Notes: a model not told the origin generated them from the sequence alone. Shown: positions 18,529 to 27,114, counted from the first letter of the stretch. The stretch: 64,000 nt of DNA from Bacteroidota bacterium (GCA_013298715.1 JAAFIQ010000014.1:49401-113400), one strand, 5' to 3'. Program-made: numbers and translations.

Positions 18529-19719
18529 ATGAAAAAACAACTTACCACAATTACAACCCTTGCCTTGTTGGCAGCAAGTTCAATTAACGCACAAGGTTTA
18601 TTAGGAAAATTAAAAGACAAAGTAGGACAAGCTGGAACTTCTGGCTTTGGTGGTGGCGACATGGATTGGAATGGATTTCCAGTTGCCACTAAAAAAGAAG
18701 GGCAAAAAGATATAGACAATACCAAAATTGATGGAATGACTTTTGCCGCAGATAAATTTGGCATTAACGGTATATATATTGCCCAAAAACCAATTGCTTT
18801 TTTACAGGATAATAAATTGGATAAAACAATTCAGAAGTTTGCAATAGAGTTAAGTAGTGATGGTCTATATTTAAAGTTAAAGCACAATGCGAATAATGAT
18901 TATTATAAACCTTACGATTTTGTTCCTGTATCCGATGATAACGAAACTTATCATGAAGTAAGCAAAAAAATGGCAGCTAAAGGCATATATTTTGGCTATG
19001 AAAATTCAACTAGGAACGCTGGTTATCAAAGTGCAAGGTATACCGATAGTATTCAATATGAAAGTAAACCAGCAAAAAATGGTGTGTCATTAGAGTATTT
19101 GAGTTTATTGGAGCCTGGCGTATTCGTATTTCATAAGTTAGTGAGCCCTAAAAATGGTGTAACAACCTGCGAAGGAGGTTCTAAAATTGTTGGAGAAGAA
19201 AAGCCAAGCCAGTGGGAATATATCACATTTAACTTATTGGTAAAAAAAGGGAAAGACGCAAGTAAATGGACAAATGATGCCATTGTTAAAGAGTTAAAAA
19301 GACAAAGTGATTTAAAATGTCCATTGATTGTTGGTGGCTATGCAGCAAATGCTAAAATGCCTGAAAAAGTAACAGGTTTTAAAGAAGAACCTAGCAATGC
19401 AGATTTATTAAAAGCGGCTCAAGCCAGAGCTAAAGCGTTTGGCTGGAAGGAAACTATCGTATCTGTTTATCCGATAAGCGAATGGAGAAATGTTATTAAA
19501 CCCTTAAGTATTCAACAACTAAATACTTTAGTGGCTCGAGACATGGATATGGTTGCAGTTATGAAAACTCCAACAGGTGAGTGTGCAATTGAAACCATTG
19601 TAGTTCGTATGGATAACGCTTATACCGTTGGTTCACAAACCGAAAATTATGCTGGTAAAAAAGTATACCATTGGGCCAATGGAAGCTTAACACCAATAGA
19701 TTGCTCTAAAACAAAATAA
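18529..19719 (+). CDS. exported protein of unknown function (396 aa)
   Basis: A signal peptide (1-21, ending INA-Q) is followed at once by a short amphipathic stretch, GLLGKLKDKVGQ, then a low-complexity Gly segment and a soluble domain of about 340 residues with only a few cysteines. I recognise no enzyme motif. It is the first gene of an operon with the lipocalin-like gene 22 bp downstream and is preceded by the triple LytTR-type operator. The next two small exported proteins also begin their mature parts with a similar Leu/Lys-rich segment. Periplasmic or surface location is likely; function unknown. Confidence 0.75.
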   Translation: MKKQLTTITTLALLAASSINAQGLLGKLKDKVGQAGTSGFGGGDMDWNGFPVATKKEGQKDIDNTKIDGMTFAADKFGINGIYIAQKPIAFLQDNKLDKTIQKFAIELSSDGLYLKLKHNANNDYYKPYDFVPVSDDNETYHEVSKKMAAKGIYFGYENSTRNAGYQSARYTDSIQYESKPAKNGVSLEYLSLLEPGVFVFHKLVSPKNGVTTCEGGSKIVGEEKPSQWEYITFNLLVKKGKDASKWTNDAIVKELKRQSDLKCPLIVGGYAANAKMPEKVTGFKEEPSNADLLKAAQARAKAFGWKETIVSVYPISEWRNVIKPLSIQQLNTLVARDMDMVAVMKTPTGECAIETIVVRMDNAYTVGSQTENYAGKKVYHWANGSLTPIDCSKTK

Positions 19720-19741
19720 TAATTTTTAAAAAATACATAAA

Positions 19742-20266
19742 ATGAAAAAACTAATATTACCTCTAACGTTTGTTTGTTTATTGACAACCGTTAGCAAAGC
19801 TCAAAACATTGGCGGTATGCTTAAAAATAAAGCCAAACAAACCGCAACACAAGGTACTGATAATGCTTCTAAAAAAGCAGATGGTGGCTCAACTAAACTT
19901 GGTGCGGGCAAAACAAGCAAAGATACAAAAGCCATGGAAGGTACTTGGAAAGTAGATGGCGTAATTGTAACAACCGAAAACGAAGCTTTGAAAAGTCAAA
20001 TTACCGCACAAGAAGAACAGTACAATGCTGCCTACAAAGGGAGTACGTGGGTATTTAGTAAAGATGGTACAATTTCAATCACCATGCCTAAATCTGCCTC
20101 TAGCCCCGGCGGCACTGGCACGGGTAAATACGAACTTATTGGCGAAAAAATACAAATGGAAATTAATCACCAACCAAACGAGTACGATTTAAAATTTGAA
20201 GACGGACAAATGCTTTTGATTAACGTAAGTCCGCTTAATACAGTTTATTACGTGTTCGTAAAATAA
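19742..20266 (+). CDS. exported lipocalin-like protein
   Basis: 174 residues. Signal peptide 1-20 (ending SKA-Q), then NIGGMLKNKAKQ and a Thr/Ser/Lys-rich linker. The domain from about residue 60 begins GTWKVDGV and continues with WVFSKDGTISI, GKYELIGEKIQM and a final YYVFVK, the beta-strand spacing of a lipocalin-like (DUF4923/lipocalin_4-type) barrel. Such domains bind small hydrophobic ligands or simply act as surface beta modules. It is co-transcribed with the gene upstream and has no operator of its own; a strong terminator follows at 20327. Confidence 0.7.
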   Translation: MKKLILPLTFVCLLTTVSKAQNIGGMLKNKAKQTATQGTDNASKKADGGSTKLGAGKTSKDTKAMEGTWKVDGVIVTTENEALKSQITAQEEQYNAAYKGSTWVFSKDGTISITMPKSASSPGGTGTGKYELIGEKIQMEINHQPNEYDLKFEDGQMLLINVSPLNTVYYVFVK

Positions 20267-20326
20267 TAAATTTAAAATATTGGTTGAGTGTAGTTTGTTT
20301 TTTCATTAGCTTAGTGTAGCTCAGCT

Positions 20327-20358
20327 AAAAACTTTGGGCGTAAAAACCCAAAGTTTTT
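20327..20358 (+). terminator. strong rho-independent terminator
   Basis: AAAAACTTTGGG (20327-20338) pairs perfectly with CCCAAAGTTTTT (20347-20358) over an 8-base loop. It ends the two-gene exported-protein operon. The remaining bases to the next gene (20359-20446) show no promoter box I recognise. Confidence 0.82.
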
Positions 20359-20446
20359 AACATAGAAAAAATAGAGTAGGCGAAACTAAGGATAGAGTAT
20401 CAACAAAAACAGTAACGTTTAAAACGTACAATCAAAAAAATAAATT

Positions 20447-20851
20447 ATGAAAAAATTACTTTTCACAGTATCAATTTGCACCTTCGCAGCAGTATTGCAA
20501 GGGCAAATTAAATCAAAATTAACTGGTAAGTTAAATTCAATACTTAATGTAACTACTGAGTTTACTGGTAACGCAGGCGCAATAGCCGAAGTAGCAAAAA
20601 ATAAAGAAACCTACAAATGGTTAGATGGTGGCGTTTTTGATTTTACAAAAGATGGTAAATTTAGTTTTAAAACAAAAGCTGGTAAAACCGAAAAAGGGCG
20701 TTATTCAGCAGAGGATACACGTGTAAAGTTAGTATTCGATACCAATGGTTTACCCGAGCTTAACGCGTATAACCCTAAAGTTGAAGGTGATAAAATTACC
20801 CTACCATTCGGCGTTGGAATGACAAAAGTAAATCTTGAATTAAAAAAATAA
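20447..20851 (+). CDS. small exported protein, lipocalin-like fragment
   Basis: 134 residues. Signal peptide 1-19 (ending LQG-Q), then IKSKLTGKLNSILN, a Leu/Lys-rich segment like those opening the two preceding exported proteins. The beta-rich remainder (GGVFDFTKDGKFSFKTKAGKTEKG) resembles half a lipocalin-like sheet. Unlike its neighbours it lacks the 21-bp-period operator, and a strong terminator separates it from the upstream genes, so its transcription is unexplained. Function unknown. Confidence 0.6.
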   Translation: MKKLLFTVSICTFAAVLQGQIKSKLTGKLNSILNVTTEFTGNAGAIAEVAKNKETYKWLDGGVFDFTKDGKFSFKTKAGKTEKGRYSAEDTRVKLVFDTNGLPELNAYNPKVEGDKITLPFGVGMTKVNLELKK

Positions 20852-20930
20852 ATCTTATGAGATGAAAAAATTGGGACTTAAATTCAGAGTGATTTATTAA
20901 ATAGAATTAAGGGATTTCTATTTTCTAAAG

Positions 20931-20966
20931 CTTCATAAAATAACTGAAGGGTTTCGTAAAACAACT
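20931..20966 (+). promoter_or_regulatory. LytTR-type operator D (upstream of Gly-rich protein)
   Basis: CTTCATAAAATAACT (20931-20945) and TTTCGTAAAACAACT (20952-20966) start 21 bp apart. A perfect -7 box, TATTTTTG (20990-20997), begins 24 bp after the second half-site. The ATG is at 21019, giving a leader of about 15-18 bases. Confidence 0.72.
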
Positions 20967-21018
20967 CATGCTCTAATAAGCTATAAACATATTTTTGAAC
21001 AAATAAAAACAAACAAAC

Positions 21019-23043
21019 ATGAAAAAAAATTTACCATTTTTAAGTTTAGCTTTTGTAACCCTCATTTCAGGCGCAAAAGCTCAAACATCAGTCACCTATG
21101 GATTTACAGGTGCAGTGCAAAATTTCACAGTTCCAAGCTGTGTTAATACATTAACAATTACAGCCAGGGGCGCATCGGGTGGAGCAGGAGCAGTTGGAGG
21201 ACCTGGCGCAGCCATTGGCGGTAATGGAGGTTTTGGAGCTATTGCTACGGGTGTTTATACTGTAACGCCAGGTTCTGTATTATCCTTATTTGTTGGTGGT
21301 GCAGGCGGCTCAGGCAACGGTATTGGCGGTTATAATGGTGGTGCCAGTTCAGGTACAGTTAACGGCGGCGGTGGCGGTGGCGCCTCCGATGTGCGTTTTG
21401 GAGGGCTTGCTTTGGCTAATCGTATTTTAGTTGCTGGCGGCGGCGGTGGTGGCGGACGAGGTGGCTGTGAAAGTTCTACTTTAGCCGTAATTGGTGGCAA
21501 TGGAGGCAATGGTGCAAGTAACGGTTTTGCTGGAATAAACGCACCAACCTCTGGTGGCTTTGCGGGTGCTGGTCAAGGGGGCGTAACAGGCGGTGCCGGC
21601 GGTGCTGCTGGTATTGGCTGCTCAGGATTTTTAGGAACAGTTGGTGGAGCTGGGGTATCAGGTTTTGGTGGCAGTGGTGGCAATGGTCAAAATTGTTGTT
21701 GTTTTAATTTTGCTAGTATTCCGGCAGGCGGCGGCGGCGGCGGTGGTTACTTTGGCGGCGGCGGCGGCGGCGGCGGTTCTGCTGGCACAGTTGGTTGTTC
21801 AGGAAATGATAAAGGTGCTGGTGGCGGTGGAGCAGGAGGAACCAATTTTTTCGACCCATCTTTAACTAACACCGCAGTAGCAACACATTCAGCAACTGGC
21901 GATGGTCTGGTTATTATTTCTTACGCAACGTTCCCTATCGTGTCAGTTTCGGCTGTCAATAACACTGTGTGTGCAAGTTCTAATGCAGTATTATCTGCTT
22001 CTGGCGCTACTACTTATTCTTGGTCTAGTGGTGGTTCTGGAGCAAGTACTACTGTTACCCCTTCAAGCAATACTACTTACACTGTTACTGGTACAACTTT
22101 AAGTTGTTCAAATACAAAAACTATTTCTATTTCTACCCTGCCTCTACCAACTTTAAATATCCAAACTCCAATTGGTATTTGTCCTGGCGCTATTACCACT
22201 TTAACGGCAAGCGGTGCAAGCACCTACACCTGGTCAACAGGTTCACAAGTGGCTACAACCTCTGTTACAGTATTAGCTGGTTCAACAACTTACACTGTTC
22301 AAGGCACTGGAGCTAATGGCTGTAAAGGTACGAGCACTAATGTAGTTGTTTCAGCCACTGTTCCTGTTATCAGCATCTCGCCTTCAAGTCCTTCTCCTTG
22401 TATTGGCTCAACTGCAACATTAACAGCTAATGGTGCAAACACCTACACGTGGTCAACAGGTTCACAAGCTGCAACAACTACAATAAATGTATTAGGCGGT
22501 TCAACTACATACACAGTTCAAGGAACTGGTGCTAATGGTTGCACTAGCACAGGCACTAACGTGGTTGTTTCTGCGGCTATTCCTACAATCAACGTTTCAT
22601 CTTCAAGCGCTTCTTTGTGCGCTGGTTCTACAGCTACTTTAACATCAAGCGGTGCAGCAACCTATACTTGGAATACCAATGCAACTAGTGCTAATATTGC
22701 GGTGAGCCCAAGTACAACAACAAATTACACGGTTACAGGCACAACTGCCGCAGGTTGTTCAAGTTCAACTGTATTCGCTCAAACGGTAGTAAATTGTACA
22801 TCTATTGAAAAATTAAATGGGTTAAACTCTAATCTATCGTTATCACCAAACCCTTTTACAAGTTCATTTGTAATTAAAAGTGATTCAAATATAGGAGCTA
22901 TAAACATAACAGATATAACTGGTAAAGTGATAAAACAACTAACAACCAATAAAACTGAAATTATAATAGATATGAGTCAGTTTACTAACGGAATTTATTT
23001 TGTTGAAGTAGATGGTCAGGTTAAAAAATTAGTAAAGGAATAG
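21019..23043 (+). CDS. T9SS-secreted glycine-rich protein with Ig-like repeats
   Basis: 674 residues. Signal peptide 1-21. Residues about 45-275 are glycine-rich with GGGGGGASDVRFGG and LANRILVAGGGGGGG, matching from memory the ALK/LTK-type Gly_rich domain (PF12810). Three Ig/PKD-like repeats follow (about 300-590); the middle two share TYTWSTGSQ and STTYTVQGTGANGC at about 73-residue period. The end (about 600-674, NLSLSPNPF to GIYFVEVDGQVKKLVKE) is a type A T9SS sorting domain, so the protein is exported and anchored or released at the cell surface. Adhesion or matrix function is likely. Transcription is probably driven from LytTR operator D. Confidence 0.87.
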   Translation: MKKNLPFLSLAFVTLISGAKAQTSVTYGFTGAVQNFTVPSCVNTLTITARGASGGAGAVGGPGAAIGGNGGFGAIATGVYTVTPGSVLSLFVGGAGGSGNGIGGYNGGASSGTVNGGGGGGASDVRFGGLALANRILVAGGGGGGGRGGCESSTLAVIGGNGGNGASNGFAGINAPTSGGFAGAGQGGVTGGAGGAAGIGCSGFLGTVGGAGVSGFGGSGGNGQNCCCFNFASIPAGGGGGGGYFGGGGGGGGSAGTVGCSGNDKGAGGGGAGGTNFFDPSLTNTAVATHSATGDGLVIISYATFPIVSVSAVNNTVCASSNAVLSASGATTYSWSSGGSGASTTVTPSSNTTYTVTGTTLSCSNTKTISISTLPLPTLNIQTPIGICPGAITTLTASGASTYTWSTGSQVATTSVTVLAGSTTYTVQGTGANGCKGTSTNVVVSATVPVISISPSSPSPCIGSTATLTANGANTYTWSTGSQAATTTINVLGGSTTYTVQGTGANGCTSTGTNVVVSAAIPTINVSSSSASLCAGSTATLTSSGAATYTWNTNATSANIAVSPSTTTNYTVTGTTAAGCSSSTVFAQTVVNCTSIEKLNGLNSNLSLSPNPFTSSFVIKSDSNIGAINITDITGKVIKQLTTNKTEIIIDMSQFTNGIYFVEVDGQVKKLVKE

Positions 23044-23066
23044 AGGTTTAAAACTTTAGTTTAAAG

Positions 23067-23100
23067 GAGGCAGTCTAATAAGGCAGCCTCTTTTACTTTT
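23067..23100 (+). terminator. terminator after the Gly-rich protein
   Basis: GAGGC (23067-23071) pairs with GCCTC (23086-23090), followed by TTTTACTTTT. The stem is short but G+C-rich for this genome. Confidence 0.55.
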
Positions 23101-23111
23101 CAGATAATTTT

Positions 23112-23147
23112 TTTCATAAAATAAACCAGTGGCTACGTAAAACAACT
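23112..23147 (+). promoter_or_regulatory. LytTR-type operator E (upstream of YCF48-like protein)
   Basis: TTTCATAAAATAAAC (23112-23126) and CTACGTAAAACAACT (23133-23147) are 21 bp apart. A perfect -7 box, TATTTTTG (23171-23178), begins 24 bp after the second half-site. Because transcription would start near 23182, the ATG at 23160 cannot be used from this promoter and 23196 is the real start. Confidence 0.72.
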
Positions 23148-23195
23148 ATTTCACATGTTTTGACATCAATTATTTTTGTATTTGAAATTATAAAC

Positions 23196-24398
23196 ATGAA
23201 AAAACTTTTACTACCATTCCTTTTTTTAGGGATAACAACAATTACAAATGCTCAAACATGGGTTCAGCAAACAAGTGGCACTGTTTCACAGTTAAATTCT
23301 GTATCGTTTGTAGATGCAAATAATGGCTTTGTGAGTGGTGCAAATAACACCGTATTAAAAACCACAAACGGGGGCACCGCTTGGAGTTCAATTACTACAG
23401 CAACAATTGGTACAACTTTAAATTTTAAGGAAGTTTATTTTGTAAACCCAACAACCGGATGGTTACTTTCTGATATTGGCGTTGTGTTAAAAACGAGTGA
23501 TGCTGGAGCCACTTGGTTACCATGCAACACCAGCAGCCTTACTCCAATGAGTACATGGAGTAAAATGCATTTTAGTGATGTTAATAATGGATTTATTTCT
23601 GGTGTTGCAAACTTTTCGGTTCAATTAGCAAAAACTATAGATGGAGGATTAACTTGGACTAATGTGCCATTTACAACTAGTGTATCATCTATTGCTGGTA
23701 TCCAAGCATTGGCTAATAATTCTGTAATGATTTCAGCGGATAATAAAATCTATTACTCAACTAACGCGGGTACAACATGGACAACCTCAAGCGCCATTAC
23801 ACCTACAAGCAGTCTTCTCGGCGAAGTTAAAGCCTTTGATTTTAGCAGCGCATTTGTTACAAATAGAACCAATGGTAATAGTTTAGTATATAAGTCAAGT
23901 CTTTATCCATTTTGGAATACAAGCTCTAACGGCCTAACAAATGGAGGTTACCAAAATATAGATGCATTTGATGCCAATAATGTTATGATTTCCAATTTCA
24001 GCTCAGGATTTATTCACAAAACTACTGATGGCGGCCTGAATTGGAGCCAAGAAACTATGCCGACTACCGTATTTATTAATGACTTAAAATACATTAGCCC
24101 CAATAAAGCATGGATCGTTGGGAGTGGTGGTATTATTTTGGCATATGGAAGCACTGTTGGTTTTAAGGAAATTAGTAGAGAGAAGAATATAGAGGTTTAT
24201 CCAAATCCAACAAATTCAAACATTACAATTAGTTCAGAAAACAAATTAGGTACTTTAAAAATTACAAATATGTATGGTGCAGAGGTGCTCTCGCTCGATC
24301 TTAATGAAACTAATTCAACAATTGATTTAAGTGATTTAAAAAGTGGTATTTATTTTATTCAAACAAATAATTCTGTAAAAAAATTAATTAAGAAATAA
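23196..24398 (+). CDS. T9SS-secreted YCF48-like beta-propeller protein
   Basis: 400 residues from ATG 23196 (MKKLLLPFLFLG); an upstream in-frame ATG at 23160 precedes the promoter and is rejected. After the signal peptide (ending TNA-Q), repeats of the type SVSFVDANNGFVSG, TTNGGTAWSS and TIDGGLTWTNVPF are typical of YCF48/BNR-like propellers (about 20-320). The C-terminus (VYPNPTNSNITIS to GIYFIQTNNSVKKLIKK) is a T9SS type A sorting domain. It is a surface protein, perhaps binding glycans or proteins, and the last member of the putative LytTR regulon. Confidence 0.85.
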   Translation: MKKLLLPFLFLGITTITNAQTWVQQTSGTVSQLNSVSFVDANNGFVSGANNTVLKTTNGGTAWSSITTATIGTTLNFKEVYFVNPTTGWLLSDIGVVLKTSDAGATWLPCNTSSLTPMSTWSKMHFSDVNNGFISGVANFSVQLAKTIDGGLTWTNVPFTTSVSSIAGIQALANNSVMISADNKIYYSTNAGTTWTTSSAITPTSSLLGEVKAFDFSSAFVTNRTNGNSLVYKSSLYPFWNTSSNGLTNGGYQNIDAFDANNVMISNFSSGFIHKTTDGGLNWSQETMPTTVFINDLKYISPNKAWIVGSGGIILAYGSTVGFKEISREKNIEVYPNPTNSNITISSENKLGTLKITNMYGAEVLSLDLNETNSTIDLSDLKSGIYFIQTNNSVKKLIKK

Positions 24399-24421
24399 CT
24401 TCAGTATAATTAATTATTAAT

Positions 24422-24447
24422 AGCCGAGTTTAAACTCGGCTGTTTTT
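24422..24447 (+). terminator. rho-independent terminator
   Basis: AGCCGAGTTTAAACTCGGCT (24422-24441) is a perfect palindrome followed by GTTTTTG. It closes the YCF48-like gene and could also work towards the convergent HAD gene. Confidence 0.8.
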
Positions 24448-24453
24448 GTTTAA

Positions 24454-25140
24454 TCACAAAAGTGATCTTAAATCTAATAAATTATTAATAGAAATCAAAT
24501 CTTTTCTTTCATTCTCATATGTTAACCAAATAGCTTGCCAGCCAGCATTAATGGCACCCATAATATCACTTTCAAAATTATCACCAATCATAACGCATTC
24601 TTCTTTTTTTGCTTTAGCTAAATTTTCTGCTAACTCAAAAATTTTAATGTCGGGCTTACTTAATTGGTGTTCTTCGCTTATGATAATGGTTTTAAAAAAA
24701 TGTTTAATGTCACAGTTATTTAATTTTATTTCTTGAACTTCTTTAAAACCATTTGTTATTATATGTAATTCGTAATTATGTTTCAAGTAATTTAAAACGT
24801 CCAAAGCATTTGGTACTAAGGTTTTTCCAAGTGGCGATAGTTTTAAATAATCCTCAGTAACTTTAATATTTAAATCATAATTATCGTATCCAAAATTATT
24901 AAAGCTTAAATTAAAACGATTATTGCGTAAATATTCTTTGGTTATTTTTTTTGAACCATAGGCTTGCCATAATTCTGCATTAACAATCTTGTAAGTTGAA
25001 TGAAAGTTGTCTAAATTGGTATTTAAAAAGTTTTTTAAGTTGTATTTAATAAACAAATCAGATAGTACTAAACTCGAATTGCTTTCAAAGTCCCATAAAG
25101 TATCGTCTAAATCAAAAAAGATATGCTTTATATTTTTCAC
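24454..25140 (-). CDS. yjjG: YjjG-type HAD nucleotidase
   Basis: 228 residues of a haloacid-dehalogenase phosphatase: motif I FFDLDDTLWDFE (nucleophile and acid/base Asp at 10 and 12), motif II ITNGF, Lys in LSKPDIKIF and motif IV MIGDNFESDIMGA. A helical cap is inserted after motif I. DDTLWDFE at the start is typical of the YjjG noncanonical pyrimidine nucleotidase group, which dephosphorylates modified pyrimidine monophosphates to keep them out of DNA. It is followed 3 bp upstream by a membrane protein gene on the same strand, probably one operon. Confidence 0.82.
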   Translation of the reverse strand: MKNIKHIFFDLDDTLWDFESNSSLVLSDLFIKYNLKNFLNTNLDNFHSTYKIVNAELWQAYGSKKITKEYLRNNRFNLSFNNFGYDNYDLNIKVTEDYLKLSPLGKTLVPNALDVLNYLKHNYELHIITNGFKEVQEIKLNNCDIKHFFKTIIISEEHQLSKPDIKIFELAENLAKAKKEECVMIGDNFESDIMGAINAGWQAIWLTYENERKDLISINNLLDLRSLL

Positions 25141-25143
25141 AAT

Positions 25144-25614
25144 TTAAAATAACCAACCTTTTAAACTGTCGTAAAAACTAAAATAAATTAGGTAAAAAAT
25201 TACACTCCATGCCATGGTGCAAATACTAATATAAACTATTACTTTACGTTTGTCTTTGTAAAAACGTTCACCTAAATAGGCACCAAGCGGTATAGATAAT
25301 AAAACTGGAGTTAATATCGAAATTCCAATTAATCCAAAGCGGTTTTTAATTTTAATAATACGCCGTGTACTTTTAGTAAAAATCTTTTTTTTACTTGGCC
25401 CAAATCTTTTTAACCGAAAGTTTTCCCACCACTTTGTAATAGCCCCAAACAAGTACACATAAAATATAGTGCCTCCAATTCCGCCAATACAGCTTACAAT
25501 AAATACCTCTATAAAATTAAAATTAAACAACAGGCAGGCAGCAGGCATTCCCATTTTACTGAAGAACAGAGAGCAAAAAATAATTACCGTGAATATTTTA
25601 AAAAAGTAAGCCAC
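25144..25614 (-). CDS. small integral membrane protein
   Basis: 156 residues with hydrophobic segments at about 5-22, 30-57, 95-117 and 126-150, and a basic cytoplasmic loop (about 65-92, KKKIFTKSTRR). The layout recalls small DedA- or small-multidrug-export-type proteins, but no diagnostic motif is seen. It sits 3 bp before yjjG and is probably co-transcribed. Function unknown. Confidence 0.65.
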   Translation of the reverse strand: MAYFFKIFTVIIFCSLFFSKMGMPAACLLFNFNFIEVFIVSCIGGIGGTIFYVYLFGAITKWWENFRLKRFGPSKKKIFTKSTRRIIKIKNRFGLIGISILTPVLLSIPLGAYLGERFYKDKRKVIVYISICTMAWSVIFYLIYFSFYDSLKGWLF

Positions 25615-25719
25615 TATTTTGTAAAAGTCTTATTCAAATACTTAAAAACCAAATTAATCGTTGTTAATGAATGTTATATCTAAAACAATTTTGAAGTATA
25701 ATAAGTTAAATAATTTGTG

Positions 25720-25727
25720 TAATTTTG
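25720..25727 (+). promoter_or_regulatory. -7 promoter box (TAATTTTG) for glutamate dehydrogenase
   Basis: TAATTTTG followed by a C run matches the strong Bacteroidota -7 element TAnnTTTG and lies 28 bp before the ATG. No well-placed -33 TTG is obvious. Confidence 0.55.
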
Positions 25728-25755
25728 CCCCCCAGCTAACAAAAAATATTTAAAA

Positions 25756-27030
25756 ATGTCAACACAAACAGTAAACAACGCTCAAGCACACGAAAGTATG
25801 TTTGATGCTGTTTTGGCGCGCCTTGATGCTGCTGCTAAATTAATGAATCTGAGTTCTGATGTATTAAACGTATTAAGAAACCCGCAAAGAGAAGTAAAAG
25901 TAAGTTTGCCAATAACAATGGATAATGGCAAAATTGAAGTTTTTGAAGGGTACAGAACCGTTCACAGCACACATTTAGGGCCAAGCAAAGGCGGTATACG
26001 TTATGCAATGGATGTAAATTCAGATGAAGTACGTGCGCTTGCCGCGTGGATGAGTTTTAAATGCGCTGTAGCTAACTTACCTTATGGTGGTGCAAAAGGT
26101 GGTATTAAATGCGACCCACGCGCTATGAGTGTTGGTGAATTAGAGCGTCTTAGCCGTGCTTATGCACAATCTATGAAAGATGTATTTGGCGTAAACCGCG
26201 ATATTCCTGCTCCGGATATGGGTACAAGCGGACGAGAAATGGCTTGGATATTGGATGAATTTAATAAAGTTACTGGCGAAGATAGCCCAGGTGTAATTAC
26301 TGGTAAACCTATTGCCGTTGGTGGCTCTTTAGGTCGCGATGCAGCAACTGGCCGCGGTGTTATGGTAAATACTTTAGCAGCACTTAAAAAAATGAATCTT
26401 AAACCTACCGAAGTTACTGCGGTTGTACAAGGCTTTGGAAACGTTGGTTCTCACGCCGCACGCTTATTAGCCGAAAAAGGTATTAAAATTGTTGGTATAG
26501 GCGATCACACAGCTAGTTTTTATAACAGCAATGGGATTGATATTAAAGCAGCTTTAGATTTTGTTGCAAAAAATAACCGCGTTTTAAAAGGTTTTACTGG
26601 CGCAACAGAAATTAATGCAAACGAGTTATTAATTAGTAAATGCGATGTTTTAGTACCAGGAGCATTACAAAATGTTATTACTATTGATAATGCTTCAAAA
26701 ATTCAAGCAAAACTTATTGTTGAGGGTGCAAACGGACCAACTACGCCTGAAGCCGATCCAATCCTGAACGAAAAAGGAATTATTTGTGTACCCGATATTT
26801 TAGCTAATAGTGGCGGAGTTACCGTTAGTTACTTTGAGTGGGTGCAAAATAAAGCAGGGTATTACTGGACCGAAGACGAAGTAAATACCAAACACGATTT
26901 AAAAATGGAGATTGCTTTTGAAGCTATTTGGAACAATACAACTACTTATAAAACAAGTATGCGTATTGCAGCTTATATTACCGCTTTACAAAAAATTGAA
27001 CAAGGGGTTAAGCTAAAAGGCGCTTTTTAA
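25756..27030 (+). CDS. Glu/Leu/Phe/Val dehydrogenase (glutamate dehydrogenase)
   Basis: 424 residues, the usual length of hexameric bacterial enzymes. The substrate site motif is PYGGAKGGIKCDP (catalytic Lys in KGG, about 115), with the conserved GKPIAVGGSLGRDAATGRG segment and the Rossmann loop VVQGFGNVGSHAA. It interconverts glutamate and 2-oxoglutarate plus ammonium using NAD(P)+. The sequence looks like the NAD-type catabolic (RocG/GudB) branch rather than the NADP biosynthetic one, but that is inference. It is monocistronic, between a clear -7 box and a terminator. Confidence 0.92.
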   Translation: MSTQTVNNAQAHESMFDAVLARLDAAAKLMNLSSDVLNVLRNPQREVKVSLPITMDNGKIEVFEGYRTVHSTHLGPSKGGIRYAMDVNSDEVRALAAWMSFKCAVANLPYGGAKGGIKCDPRAMSVGELERLSRAYAQSMKDVFGVNRDIPAPDMGTSGREMAWILDEFNKVTGEDSPGVITGKPIAVGGSLGRDAATGRGVMVNTLAALKKMNLKPTEVTAVVQGFGNVGSHAARLLAEKGIKIVGIGDHTASFYNSNGIDIKAALDFVAKNNRVLKGFTGATEINANELLISKCDVLVPGALQNVITIDNASKIQAKLIVEGANGPTTPEADPILNEKGIICVPDILANSGGVTVSYFEWVQNKAGYYWTEDEVNTKHDLKMEIAFEAIWNNTTTYKTSMRIAAYITALQKIEQGVKLKGAF

Positions 27031-27049
27031 ACTAAATAATTGATTATTA

Positions 27050-27090
27050 AACACTTAATCTGTTTCATATTTTCAGGTTAAGTGTTTTTT
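27050..27090. terminator. bidirectional-looking terminator after glutamate dehydrogenase
   Basis: AACACTTAA (27050-27058) pairs with TTAAGTGTT (27078-27086) over a 19-base loop that itself can pair in part (CTGTTTCATATTTTCAGG), followed by T residues. Confidence 0.7.
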
Positions 27091-27106
27091 ATTTAAAAAT
27101 AATTTA

Positions 27107-27114
27107 TAGATTTG
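27107..27114 (+). promoter_or_regulatory. -7 promoter box (TAGATTTG) for plsY
   Basis: TAGATTTG matches TAnnTTTG and is 22 bp before the TTG start codon of plsY. Confidence 0.5.

Noticed and set aside
21700..21790. GGC-repeat tract in the Gly-rich gene as a phase-variable microsatellite
   Set aside because: The triplet units keep the frame and vary in third base, typical of glycine coding rather than a slippage tract.
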